Positions 53,118-63,039 of a DNA stretch of 64,000 nucleotides are shown here, in pieces. The position numbers and the translations under genes are program-made. The DNA is from Zasmidium citrigriseum (taxonomy: Eukaryota; Ascomycota; Dothideomycetes; Mycosphaerellales; Mycosphaerellaceae). Positions within the stretch are counted from its first letter, which is position 1; every line of letters begins with the position of its first letter. The stretch spans positions 62,001 to 126,000 of the forward strand of contig NHNW01000018.1 of assembly GCA_002786025.1 (NCBI GenBank), read 5' to 3'. The notes under the pieces are model-generated. The model saw only the letters and a list, made by a program, of their open reading frames with translations, ran no database searches and was not told the DNA's origin.

Positions 53118-54077
53118 ATGAATCCTACTCCTCAACAGCATCAACATACTACCAGCATGCAGTCTTCAAAGAAGCTCACAAATCGACGGCAGCTAGGTGG
53201 TCTACGCCTACCAGCCTCATACTGCAAAGACCCGTCTCTGCCGACACCAGAAGAGAGATGGCACGATCCCGTCTACAAGTACCTTGAGGATCTCATCAAC
53301 AACCACATGAAGATCCGCTACGATTGGGAGGTTTACACCGACGAGGATGAAGAATGGCAAGAATCACTCGACGATGTTCACAACTTCATCGGGGAAGTCG
53401 ACGCTTGTATCGGTCGAGGTGACCTCGATAGAATGCCGCACAGCAGGGTCGAAAACGTGTACTATTCGCTCGACCACCTCATCTTCGGGAACGAGCTTTC
53501 GAAGCGCATGAAGAGATTTGACTTTGGCTGGTCCACTGAGCCGGCCAATGGGAATTTCAGGGGCCAGATGGAGGTGACAGACACCAAGACATGGCTCCGA
53601 CTCGACGCACGGAACGAAGAGCACAAGGCTGGGGAGGACGTACTCAGCACGCTCCTGCACGAGATGGCCCACATCGGGCTCCACCAATTTGCCCGGTCAC
53701 TTGGGCTTGTTCAGAATCAAGAAGAGGGACCCAACAACAAGAAGGCCCAGGCATCGTTTGACAGGCTTGAGGGCAAGGAGACGGGTCATGGATATCATTG
53801 GTTGAAGCTTGCCCGTGCTGTCGAGGACAGGGCTCGTGAGGTGCTGGGATACGACAACATCGATGTTGGCCGCCTTGAAAACCTGGTTCTTGAATGCGAA
53901 AAGGCGAGGTATATCCCTAGCGGGGAGTTCTTTGACGAGCTGTTTGAGAACTCAAAATGGCCTTCGAATCAACTCGGGCCATATGCTACCAGGCAGTGTG
54001 TAATGTTGCAGGCTCGGGGAGGTGCCAAGGGGAAATGTGAGATCTGGGAAGAGATCAGACATCGGTACGATGTATAA
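53118..54077 (+). CDS. SprT-like zinc metalloprotease, paralog 2 of 3
   Basis: A single exon encodes 319 residues (306 from the alternative ATG at 53157). The zinc site is LHEMAHIGLH (His181, Glu182, His185), with the third ligand His224 in TGHGYHWLKLARAVEDRAREVLG. Residues 40-52 (SLPTPEERWHDPV) match the N-terminus of paralog 1. The sequence after the third ligand matches paralog 3, so the three are clearly paralogs although well diverged. An acidic segment (DEDEEWQESLDD) precedes the domain. No signal peptide or membrane segment. The substrate is unknown. Confidence 0.8.
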   Translation: MNPTPQQHQHTTSMQSSKKLTNRRQLGGLRLPASYCKDPSLPTPEERWHDPVYKYLEDLINNHMKIRYDWEVYTDEDEEWQESLDDVHNFIGEVDACIGRGDLDRMPHSRVENVYYSLDHLIFGNELSKRMKRFDFGWSTEPANGNFRGQMEVTDTKTWLRLDARNEEHKAGEDVLSTLLHEMAHIGLHQFARSLGLVQNQEEGPNNKKAQASFDRLEGKETGHGYHWLKLARAVEDRAREVLGYDNIDVGRLENLVLECEKARYIPSGEFFDELFENSKWPSNQLGPYATRQCVMLQARGGAKGKCEIWEEIRHRYDV

Positions 54078-55069
54078 TGTGCTGTGGAAGTCAATGGAGA
54101 ACAAGAAAGCTAAAGCTGGATAGTCGAGGCTGAGAAGTTGGTTGCACCATCTCTTCGTGATGAACGGAATGTTGATGTTCGTGCTACGATCTGTTGCCGT
54201 ACAAGACTCGAAGTTCGAGGAGATACGCACTGTTCATACTCCCTCACCGTCGTAAGAGCCGCAGTATGCCTCTCTTCCTCCATCCTCTTTATCGTTCTTG
54301 TCCTAGACCGGTCTTATCTGGACTCGCGAAGCGCAAATTGCACTATTAGTAGAGCACCAGCGGACGTTCAAGGCAGGAAGGTTATCGTAGCAGCATTGAT
54401 CGACCAAGTCACTGGACAGCAAGTTGGTGGCGTGTTCGAACATCTGCTTGAGAAGCTGGTCCGCAATAGAAAACTTCCAGCGGATCCAGTCTGAGTCAAG
54501 AGCTGATCTGGTGTCATCGAAGAGGCTGGAAGGAGAGATATCCAGAGACTGGAAAGCTGGATCCAGGAAGAAATGTCGTAAATTCGCCATACAGACAATT
54601 GAAGTTCATTGTTGATGTTCCGCTCTGTTGCCACAGACGTCTTCGATCCCAAGGAGATCCATTTCCGGACACGCCCTTCGATGCGAGCCCTCAACATGTT
54701 TAAAAACCAGGAGACTGGAATGTGACGCTCGCCTGCTGGTAGATAGATGGAGGATTGCCGTGCTTTCAATATGCCGTCTTCGTGATAGATCAAAAGCAGA
54801 TGGGAGTGCGCCCTGATCACTGGCGGAGCGACTAGCCGGCCGGCGGGCTTGTCGGCCCTTTGAGTGAAGGTGAGGTCTTCAGACTGAGCCAAGACTTTCG
54901 ACATTCACTCAGCAACTGGCTGGATACGAAATGGTACAATAGGTATCGACAATAGCCCAGTAGACTATATCTTGTAGGAGAAACCGCCAGTCTTGGAAGT
55001 TGAACTTCTCTTCTTGCAGCCCTCACAAACGCCCAACATACGCCCAACAAACGCACATCGATAGAGAGA
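54078..55069. other. Spacer in SprT cluster with a diverged duplication
   Basis: Segments at about 54168-54230 and 54606-54660 share TTGATGTTC, CTCTGTTGCC-like, CGAxxCxAGGAGAT elements in the same order, an old duplication. No intact gene is seen. The repeated ACGCCCAACA motif at 55030-55048 lies in the leader of paralog 3. Confidence 0.4.
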
Positions 55070-55819
55070 ATGTCGCTCCCAAGTCAAGAAGATAAGACCA
55101 ACGACAAAGTCGGCAGAGCCATCGACTGGATCGTTCGGCACCTGCAAAATGCGCCTATCGATGGAGATTTGAGGGGTTCTGTGGTCTTCCTACGCCAAGC
55201 ACAAGAGTCCTTCCAGCGCAAGACTGCGCAAAAGACTCTCTCAACGATCACGCAGTCATTTGTGCGTCTCGTTCTGAAGGAAGCGAATCTAGTCTTCTTC
55301 AAAAGTCTAGTCTTCAATTCCACCGACAGGATCGATCTTGAATGGGTGATGGAGAAGGAAGAGAAGATGTTCGGCGAGGTTGTGCCCAGGGGCCCGCCGC
55401 AAAGCTTCAAGCTACGCCTATCTGCAGTCCACAACATCAAAGAAGCGCATCTCATGAGCGTTATACTGCATGAAATGTGCCATATGCTGGTCGTGGAACT
55501 GGAGGTCTTCTACGGGCAACAAATTAAACACCTCAACGAGCCGAGTGACCATGGATACCACTGGCAGAGAATCGCAAAGGCCGTCGAGAAGAGAGCAAGA
55601 GAGCTATTGCATCCCGACATCAATCTACACCGTCTTAAGTCGGTCGTTTGCGCATTCAAGGAAAGCCCAAGTCAACCGACTCAAGAATGGTTTGACGAGC
55701 TCTTCCGTGGCGACATTCGGCGTGGACAGCCTGCTCCAAAGGCGTTAAAGGCAGAGATTGATTGCCTGTATACGAAGTACCTGCTCGGCCAATTGCCGCA
55801 GGTTGAAGCCTTGCTTTGA
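55070..55819 (+). CDS. SprT-like zinc metalloprotease, paralog 3 of 3
   Basis: A single exon encodes 249 residues. The zinc site is LHEMCHML (His134, Glu135, His138), and the third ligand is His161 in SDHGYHWQRIAKAVEKRARELL. The N-terminus MSLPSQEDKTND aligns with paralog 1, and the post-ligand helix aligns with paralog 2. This is the shortest copy and lacks the acidic insert and tail of the others, so it is close to the bare protease domain. It is on the same strand as paralog 2, about 1 kb downstream. An intracellular protease role is inferred; the substrate is unknown. Confidence 0.8.
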   Translation: MSLPSQEDKTNDKVGRAIDWIVRHLQNAPIDGDLRGSVVFLRQAQESFQRKTAQKTLSTITQSFVRLVLKEANLVFFKSLVFNSTDRIDLEWVMEKEEKMFGEVVPRGPPQSFKLRLSAVHNIKEAHLMSVILHEMCHMLVVELEVFYGQQIKHLNEPSDHGYHWQRIAKAVEKRARELLHPDINLHRLKSVVCAFKESPSQPTQEWFDELFRGDIRRGQPAPKALKAEIDCLYTKYLLGQLPQVEALL

Positions 55820-56153
55820 GAAAGGGAGTTCGTTGAGAATGAGCAATCCCCGTGAGATGGACGAATTGTAAAGGCCTCGAAAGGCGATCGTTGGCTTTGA
55901 GTACCGTCGACAGAACGAGAGAACGTTGGGGATCGAAGCTTTTGTATATACTCATCAAGCCTCAGCTGGCTGGGCTTGAGAGAGCATCATCATCAAAGGG
56001 AACGCGCTTTGGTTTGATCTCCAGACTGGCGTTCTCCGCGTATCCAACTACTGATCATCGCTCTACGAAATTGACGTTGCCGTAGATACGTGAAGCAGAA
56101 CGGAGACCGATCGTTTTGAAGCAGCACTGAAAGATGCCAATGATCATGAGCGT
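55820..56153. other. Intergenic, convergent 3' flanks
   Basis: No gene is supported. Confidence 0.4.
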
Positions 56154-56682
56154 TTATCCACCGATAATCCTGGAATTCTGCAAGGCCGAGCACCAGCACT
56201 CCTGGCTCCTGACACCTTCTGCCTCTGTCGTCTTTACACTAGACTTCCTCGTCACAGATCTGCGCTCAGGTTCCTCAACGAAAGCATTTGGCTCCTTCTG
56301 ACCAGCAGAGTCGACCAGCAGGACCTCAAAAGTCAGACAGCGAGGGCTACCGAAGTCCAAACACCGTGATTCGCCCCTTAACCTGGCTCTTACTGTCACA
56401 GCTTTTTCTGACAGGCAGCCTGAACGCATCTCGTTGTTGACGCCTTGCTTCCGTCTCTCCAGCTCTTCTATTTCAGACTCCAAGTGCAGGTTCCACGAAA
56501 GGGGTGCGCCGATCGTGGCGGAGGCCTTGATTGCATCCTCAGGAAAACGTGGACTGCTTCATGCTGCTGACGATTGCTCCGGTTGCACCGTACCTCGACC
56601 TGCGGGTGAGATATTTTGGACGTTCGAGAAGATCTGTGAGGGTCGAATGGCCTTGAGCTATCGTCGAAATCGTTTGAGCCAT
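56154..56682 (-). CDS. Possible 162-residue protein with a 40-nt intron
   Basis: Exon 1 (56682-56594) and exon 2 (56553-56154) join in frame across a 40-nt intron, GTACGG...CAG. The product starts MAQTISTIAQGHSTLTDLLE and continues through ESEIEELERRKQGVNNEM to a stop at 56154. It is hydrophilic, with no signal peptide or known motif. Without the intron, the same sequence reads as two frames broken by a one-base shift, so a pseudogene is the alternative. The intron is at the short limit for such fungi. Family unknown. Confidence 0.38.
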
Positions 56683-57164
56683 CGTTCAGTCGATGGAGCA
56701 GTGAGGAGGAGGGATGGCTCTATTCTTGCTGAGGTCGTCGTTCGATGGTTGTTGCTGGTAATCTTGAGTACACCGGCAGTGCTGCGATATCTGGACTCAT
56801 CAGTAGTCCAAAGAGCAACGAACGATCGTCCTGCTCCAATGAATCGAAAGGGAGTTGCTTCTCTCACCTACCTGATGAGTACTGTGAGCAATCAATCGAA
56901 CGGCGCTGCTTCTGGTGACATTGGTGCCTTCAGTTAGGGTCATTCTTCACTGGCAATCATGTGAGCCCCCGTCAACCTCCGCAGCAATCGCGGAAGACGC
57001 GAGAAGAACGCGATCCGCGGCAATAGCCGGCCGCGCGCTTGCTGCCTGCCTATAAGTTCTTTGCTCCGCTGCTTTCACTTCTTCTTCCTTTCGTCAACAC
57101 GCAAATTTTTTTTTGAAAGTACGTCTCCCTTCCAACACCTTCCATTGGTTTTGACATCGCTGAC
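56683..57164. other. Promoter region of next gene
   Basis: A TATAAG box at 57051-57056, a CT-rich stretch and a possible leader-intron donor GTACGT near 57120 precede the gene at 57165. Nothing else is supported. Confidence 0.4.
57051..57056 (+). promoter_or_regulatory. TATA box before 57165
   Basis: TATAAG about 110 nt before the ATG, followed by the pyrimidine-rich sequence typical of fungal transcription starts. Confidence 0.4.
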
Positions 57165-57958
57165 ATGCCTCCAACAAAGAACAGGCGGACCCCCCGTCAA
57201 GCTTCTGGTGCTGGGGGAAAAGGCGCAGCTGATGAGAGGCCTCCAGCACCAGGAGCCGGCAGTCCACGCCGTCCAGAGAACGAGTTCGGGGACTGGGAGA
57301 CTACCCACAAGAACCTTGCTTTCTGCGCGCATTGGCGCTCTCGGCTGAGCGTCGCCGGGCCCTGGCCCTCTTCAAGACCAGTGAGTCCATCAACCCACAC
57401 ACTCGCTGCTGCGCTCAAGACTGATACCCTTACAGCCGTCGGCGGTTCGCCAGAGCAGAAGACGACCACCAAGACCACCCAGCAGCGCAAGCCAGCCATC
57501 ATTGAGCAGAATCCACCTCGCTGCGTCATCATCAAGAACGCCTACGACCAGAACACGAACGGACCGGGCGACTCCAAGTCCTCCTGCTCGGCACATCACG
57601 GTCACCTTTGCGTTTTTTTGTCCGCTCCAGGATATGCACGTCGGTACGTTGCACCCTCTCCCCTTCATTCTCACTGTCCATCACTGACCTTCCCTCCAGT
57701 GACCGAATTGCTCAGCACCGATCGGCGAAGGCAGGAGGGTGGGTGTCAGGAGTCCAGAGGGCAAGAGACCAGAGAATACTACATGGGCGAGAAGGAATGC
57801 CGTTGGCATGGTCGAGAAAGCAGTCTGTCGCTGGTGTTGGGTTTGGCAGTCGTGAGGATGGAGACGAAGATGGCCAGATCCTTTGCGGCCTGAAACTCGA
57901 CCTCGTCGTCGACTTGTTGATAATTTTCAAATCAATTGTATCACGAACATGCTCTTGA
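57165..57958 (+). CDS. Unrecognised 227-residue protein, three exons
   Basis: Exons 57165-57381, 57436-57643 and 57700-57958 join in frame across introns of 54 and 56 nt (donors GTGAGT and GTACGT). The N-terminus is basic and Pro/Gly-rich (MPPTKNRRTPRQASGAGGKG), followed by FGDWETTHKNLAFCAHW, a Lys/Thr/Gln linker and CVIIKNAYDQNTNG. The C-terminus has a hydrophobic stretch (LDLVVDLLIIF) that could be a tail anchor or a buried helix. A TATA box upstream supports transcription. The third exon is the least certain, since another frame is also open there. No family recognised; possibly lineage-specific. Confidence 0.45.
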
Positions 57959-58112
57959 TCCTTCTCATCATCCTCGTCGTTGCATGTAAGCGTTTGTCGT
58001 GCGATTCCTCTCCTCCGTGATGCCCGCAGCGAAGTTCCGCTCCCACCTCGCCACCTTTGTCGATCATCCACGCTCAAAAACCCGCCATCACTCTCACAAA
58101 CACACAGCAAAC

Positions 58113-58418
58113 ATGTCTCGCACCAACCTCACCGCATCTCCAATCGAATACCAGAGTCCAGACCATCAGAAAATCGCTCGCTGGCTCGAAACCCTGCCTC
58201 CCGCCGAACCTCCAAAGCTCCCAGGCCTTGACCACGCGCCATTGGGCATGACCCTGCACTTTTCGGCATTGCAGCGAGTTCGGAACACCTTCAAAGCGCA
58301 CGAAGACGCTCGCCTGCTGCTTGTCTGGCCCAGAGAGCCGCAGGGAAAGAAGGAGACAACCGATTCTGTGGGCTGTTCTGGATCCTCAGCGGGCAGTCGG
58401 CGCTTGTGGATGGAGTAG
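58113..58418 (+). CDS. Possible small protein, lineage-specific
   Basis: An ATG in good context (CAAACATGTC) opens a 101-residue frame. The first 75 residues look protein-like (PIEYQSPDHQKIARWLETLP, then PLGMTLHFSALQRVRNTF); the last 20 are low in complexity. It may continue by splicing, because a GTAAGT donor lies at 58440 and an acceptor CAG at 58488-58490. Downstream the repeat block begins. Family and function are unknown. Confidence 0.38.
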   Translation: MSRTNLTASPIEYQSPDHQKIARWLETLPPAEPPKLPGLDHAPLGMTLHFSALQRVRNTFKAHEDARLLLVWPREPQGKKETTDSVGCSGSSAGSRRLWME

Positions 58419-59144
58419 AAAGGCGGGAGAAGTCCCTGGTAAGTGCAATAACAGTGCGAGAATCCACAATTACTGATGATATGGATGACAGGGCGAGGGA
58501 CGAGCTCCAGCGCTGCCGTCTCGGGTCGGTGAAGGACTCCTGCGAGGGAGAGCACGATGACGACCTCGCAGAGACTGCTGTGGACGCACTTGACAAGCTC
58601 CCCATGGCAGAGAAGAAGCCGGGCGAGGGACGAGCTCCAGCGCTGTCGTCTCGGTGCGGTGAAGGACTCCTGCGAGAGGAGGATGGTGAGGGACTCCTGT
58701 GGGAAGGAGGATGGTGAGGAACACCTGCGAGAAGATGCACGACGATGACCTCGCAGAGAATGGCGACAAGGACCTCAATGCCACAGACCATCCTTTTTTG
58801 CTTCCCAATGCCTCCGACTTCCTACCGACTTGCAAGCCCCGCCGAACTTCCTCCCTCCTCTTCCACCTCCGAGTCACAGCGAGCCATTGACGATGACCTT
58901 CCACACCACGGGCCAAGCGACGAGGAGTCCGGCACAGACGGCGGATAAATCGACAGACTCCAAGGCAGAGTCGAGCAGACTTCATCATGAAGCCGCCCAG
59001 TTTCCACCAAGACCAGCATACTCGTTTTCGATCGAGACGATACGATACTACCGAGAAGACATCGGCAGCGTATCAAGTAGTAGCAGACATATCAAAGCCT
59101 ATCTTGACCGGATCAGGTGCGCCGTCAAGGGCGCCTTCTACTAG
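58419..59144. other. Repeat-bearing region, short open frames
   Basis: Contains the 130-bp duplication described separately. An ATG at 58808 opens a 46-residue acidic frame (MPPTSYRLASPAELPPSSST...), which might be the first exon of something longer. No complete gene is supported. Confidence 0.35.
58491..58760. repeat. 130-bp direct duplication, diverged
   Basis: GGGCGAGGGACGAGCTCCAG begins copies at 58491 and 58621. The copies share GGTGAAGGACTCCTGCGAG and end in GACCTCGCAGAGA (58561-58573 and about 58747-58759). The second copy carries an extra inner tandem of GGACTCCTGYG/GAGGATGGTGAG. The offset is not a multiple of three, so the two copies read in different frames. Confidence 0.8.
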
Positions 59145-60636
59145 CAAACGACCTACTCCCGCAGCATAGCTAGCACTCCTCCCAATACCCAAGACCCCAA
59201 GAAGCCGGGAAATGACCTGAGAAGGATGTATATTCAAGAAAGAGACAGTATCGTGAAGGTCCTTCAAAGAGACATTGGACATGAGCCGAATTCGAAGCCC
59301 GCCCAGCAGCTGGACTCAAACCTCCCCACATCCACCACATACCAGCCATTCCCTTCGATACGTAGCAAAGGGTCTCAAGAGCGTTCAATGGAGCCATAGA
59401 CAGGTGGACAGACGGTGCGGACATCATGCGCAGCCGGCAGGACCATACCCCTGAATCTCGACTTTCGGCCCTCATGGGCACAACACCACTCGTACCGGCT
59501 CGAAAGCATCAAGAGGGGCGAGGCACAATGCTGAAGAAAGAGCATGGGCAGGTTTTCTCGATACCAGCAGCGATGCAACGTCCGAAATACCTCTTGAGGG
59601 CAAACAGCCAGCCCTCCCGCCTCGACACACCGATACCTCCGCATCAGCAACGTGCGCACCACATGCATTCGATTCTCCGATGTCAAGAGACGGACCGCAT
59701 GTAGTTTGGACTGGAGAAAGTACCATATGGATGCTGGATGATGTGCAAGACCAAAGGCTTTAAAGTTTAAGGCTCGAGAGCGGCCGGATACAGCAGACGT
59801 TCGGAAACGCAGCCAAGGACGAGAGAGGTGAGGTCGTCAAGGAAGAGCGAGGAAAACCCTGTGGCTGCTGCTGTATTGCTATCAAGGTCCATGACGTCTC
59901 CATCTGAGCTGGCAAAGGCTGGAGACTTTCGCCAGCTGAGACATTCCCTGCAGCCCACACAAGGAGATCGCAAGGCAAGGACAGGCGAATGCGAATTGGA
60001 GAACCGCAGAATCCAGGAAGGGTGACTTCGAAGAAAGAGCTGGTGAAACATCTGTGGCAGCCGCCAGAAGGCAAGCAGGCTTTCAAGCTCAAGCAGGAGT
60101 TCGGGATTGCAAGATTGCCAAGGCAAGTGATCGATTCGCAGCAGCTGAGACACATCTGCGCAATGAATGGAGCAGATGGGGCTGATTGATGGGTAATGCT
60201 TGATAGGCGAACCGTCATCCATCAAGAAGACCGAGCACACGGCCTGACCGTCTGCATCCCGAAGACCACGACATCGACGAAGGCGTCAAGCCTGACAGCA
60301 AGATGCTCAAGAGGTTTGGTCATGCAAGACGAAGGAGCAAACGCTCGCGAGACCATCTCCATCAGCCAGTCTTCCGATGATTGCAGTGACCCAGCCTTCG
60401 AGAACGGTAAGCGGTCATGCTGTGCTGCAATGGAAGGCCAGGTGGAGCTGCCTGAAATCATGCCAATCTCCTCCGACGACCACCTCCTGGATGCCTCCAG
60501 ATACTCGCTCATTGCCGCAGATGGTACCAGCAAGATCAGAGAGGCATGCGATGAGACTTGAAGACATGGAGAGCTGGAATCTCAAGGACTGGCGAATGTG
60601 CCCCACGACCCAAGGCGCAATCTGGATTCTTTCCGC

Positions 60637-60987
60637 CTCCAAGCTGCTCTTGTATGGCAATGCCCAGCGAGAGCCAGCCTGAAAGTCTTGGTCGGCCACG
60701 AATGGAGGCTGTCTCCGAGTTGTCATTTCTGCTTCTCAAGCTCTTGGACGGAGGCCTGTCCTACCGACACAGAAGACTCAGCATCCTTCCTGGTTCCCAA
60801 GCTACTCTTGTATGGCAATGCCCAGCAAGAGCAAGCTGTGAGGCCCTGGCAGGATGAAAGGCGAAAGCAGCAGAGATGGCTGAACAGTCCTGGAACCTTG
60901 AATGAGGACCAGGACCCTCAAGCCAGGAGTCTCAGCGTGCAGATCGATCTCTCATTCCAGCTCTGCTTCTGTATGGCAATGCCCAGC
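60637..60987. repeat. Three tandem units of about 158 bp
   Basis: CTTSTATGGCAATGCCCAGC-type cores recur at about 60649, 60806 and 60967, each preceded by a CCAAGCT/CCAGCT element. Spacing is about 157-160 bp. The sequence between cores is diverged but partly alignable. Confidence 0.75.
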
Positions 60988-61196
60988 AGTAGCAGGCTTC
61001 GAAGAGGATGCAGCTCGAGTTCAGCAGCCGTCCAGCAGGGGTAGCAAGTTCTGACCCTGAGCGGTGGGGAAGGTGTTTGAAGATCTGAGTACTTGGATGA
61101 ATACGGCGTTGACGAAAATGGCGAAGGCGGGCTGAGCTGCACTGCTTGTGTTGCTGGAATGCCCTCCTCCTCCTTGTCCTCCAGCACTCTCGCAAC

Positions 61197-61293
61197 ATGG
61201 CCTCTGGAAAGACGACAGCTTGACATGAGATGTCCATCCCTCTTCATCCTCCTTCCACATCCTGGCAGTATGACCTTCGAAAGGACGACAGTA
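61197..61293. repeat. Short 73-bp duplication
   Basis: ATGGCCTCTGGAAAGACGAC at 61197 and ATGACCTTCGAAAGGACGAC at 61270 are related over about 24 nt, both followed by AG(C/T)(T/A). Confidence 0.55.
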
Positions 61294-62670
61294 TCAAGTC
61301 GAAACGCTTCGCCCTTCCTCCATCTCCTCCTGCTCGCTCGGCGAAGGCAGCGGCGAATGCATTCCAAGTCCTCCCACGGCCGGCAGCGGCGAGCGTTCGC
61401 AAGAAGACAGCAACTTCTCTCCAGGAAAGCAACGCAGATCGAATCGAGATGCCTGATGAGATCGGTCAGCAAAGTCCGAAGACAGGTTCGAGAAGAGATC
61501 AACCATACCTTCGCTGGAATGGGGCCGCACCAGCGTTACTCTCCATCTTCATGTCGTGCAGTCGTTAAATTGTCGAAGCAGTCCGTCGAGATGTTGGGAG
61601 ACTCATCATCTGCGAGCAAAGTCAGCAACAAGTCTACGGAGATGCCAGCCAGAAGGGAACATACCGCATCAATCTTGCCCACGCACCACCAGCCAGTATC
61701 CTCCGCCGTGAACCAAGGTTTTGAAAAAGGAAGATCCCACCTCCATATACCCAGTGCTCAGCCGAAGCTTCACCGCACCGTCTTCCACTTCATCTGCCCA
61801 GTGTCTTCACGAGGCACACAGCTGGACAGGTCTATGTCTACCGCCGGAGCAGATCGACATCTTCGCTTCGCAACAGACTCATCCGCGAGTGTCTCCAGGA
61901 GCCTGCCACGAGCAAGGCTTCAAGAGTCACCGAGGCGGGGTCTGCAAGCGCAACGGGCGACTGCGAGCATTTGCCCACAGACGATGTCACCAGGAGTCTA
62001 CCAAGGTGCAAGCACCAAGTAGTCTTCAAGGGAGTAATGCGTTCGACTCTCTCTTTGGCCCAGAGGCATAGCCCGAAGGCGCAGCCAGAGCACTCGAGAG
62101 GAATTCGTTTGAGCCAAAAATCCCCACAGTTGCGCACGCATGGGTGCAGGTGTTGAACGAACCCCACGACGATGCGCCCAGAGACTTCCAATCCAGGACC
62201 CAAAGGCCTGAAAGAAGTCGATCTGTGTGCTGTCGGTGGCAAGGCCATAGCAACTGGAACGAAAGAGAAAAAGGCCATCGTACACCCACCTGGATGGAAC
62301 GCAGGCAGGACATGAGTCGAGCCGTGCGATCCTCTCCACTTGAGCCCGACCGGAGTCAACAATGCTGAGAAAGTGACAACGACTGGCTTTCAATTGCCAG
62401 GAGCAAAACTCAAGCAGAGTCTAAGACCTGTCATCAGATGATGTTTGACCGAAGCTTCGAAGGTCCTCATTCGCCGCAGAGCAAGAGACATCCAAGAGCT
62501 GTACACCAAGAGCGGTTTCAAAAGATCCATCTCAGCCGTCCCTGCACAGGAGTCTACCAGGAGTAGTCTTCAAGAAGCAAGCAGGCAGTCAGCGCACAGA
62601 AAGACCGTGTACGCAGGTCGAAGAAGCCAACCAGACACAACTCGCATCGTCTTTACGAGTCAGCAAGACT

Positions 62671-62914
62671 GCATCGCCCTCAGTCCGAACAAGACAGCTG
62701 AGCAAACTGTCGGGAGAATAGCAAGGTCTGGAGCTGTACCTCATCGGTTCCAACTCGCAGGCCCTCGCCATTTCCCTTGAGTCAACTTCGCTCCAAAAGC
62801 CGTAGCCTGAAGACGCAAGTTGCATCGCCCCAAGACCAAACAAGGAGACAGCAAGCTGTCTGACAGACGAAGCGCCCCAGCAGCCGTACCTTATCGGTTC
62901 CGTCTGCGAAGGGC
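62671..62914. repeat. Two tandem units of about 151 bp
   Basis: Copies start GCATCGCCC at 62671 and 62822. They share AAGACAGC/GGAGACAGC, AGCTGTACCTCATCGGTTCC against AGCCGTACCTTATCGGTTCC, and CGCAGG/CGAAGG at the end. Divergence is moderate. Confidence 0.7.
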
Positions 62915-63039
62915 ACACTCCGCCTGTGAAGTGGAAGAGCCTGCCAAGTGAAAGAGCCTGCCCAAAGCAAGGCTTCAGCCACGAGCCTGCAACCCCACAG
63001 AAAAGGAATAAAAGCAAAAGAAACGCAGTGACAAAGGAC

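Larger units (their letters stand above)
59145..63039. other. Gene-poor region of degenerate repeats
   Basis: Open frames up to about 300 codons occur on both strands but overlap heavily, lack family features and run through the repeats listed here. Short phrases recur with drift, for example GAGTCTACCA...AGTCTTCAAG near 61995, 62550, 63125 and 63398. I support no intact gene; a large decayed repetitive gene is possible. Confidence 0.35.

Noticed and set aside
61093..62022. 309-codon plus-strand open frame
   Set aside because: It is low in complexity, lies among degenerate repeats, overlaps long frames on both strands and has no recognisable domain.
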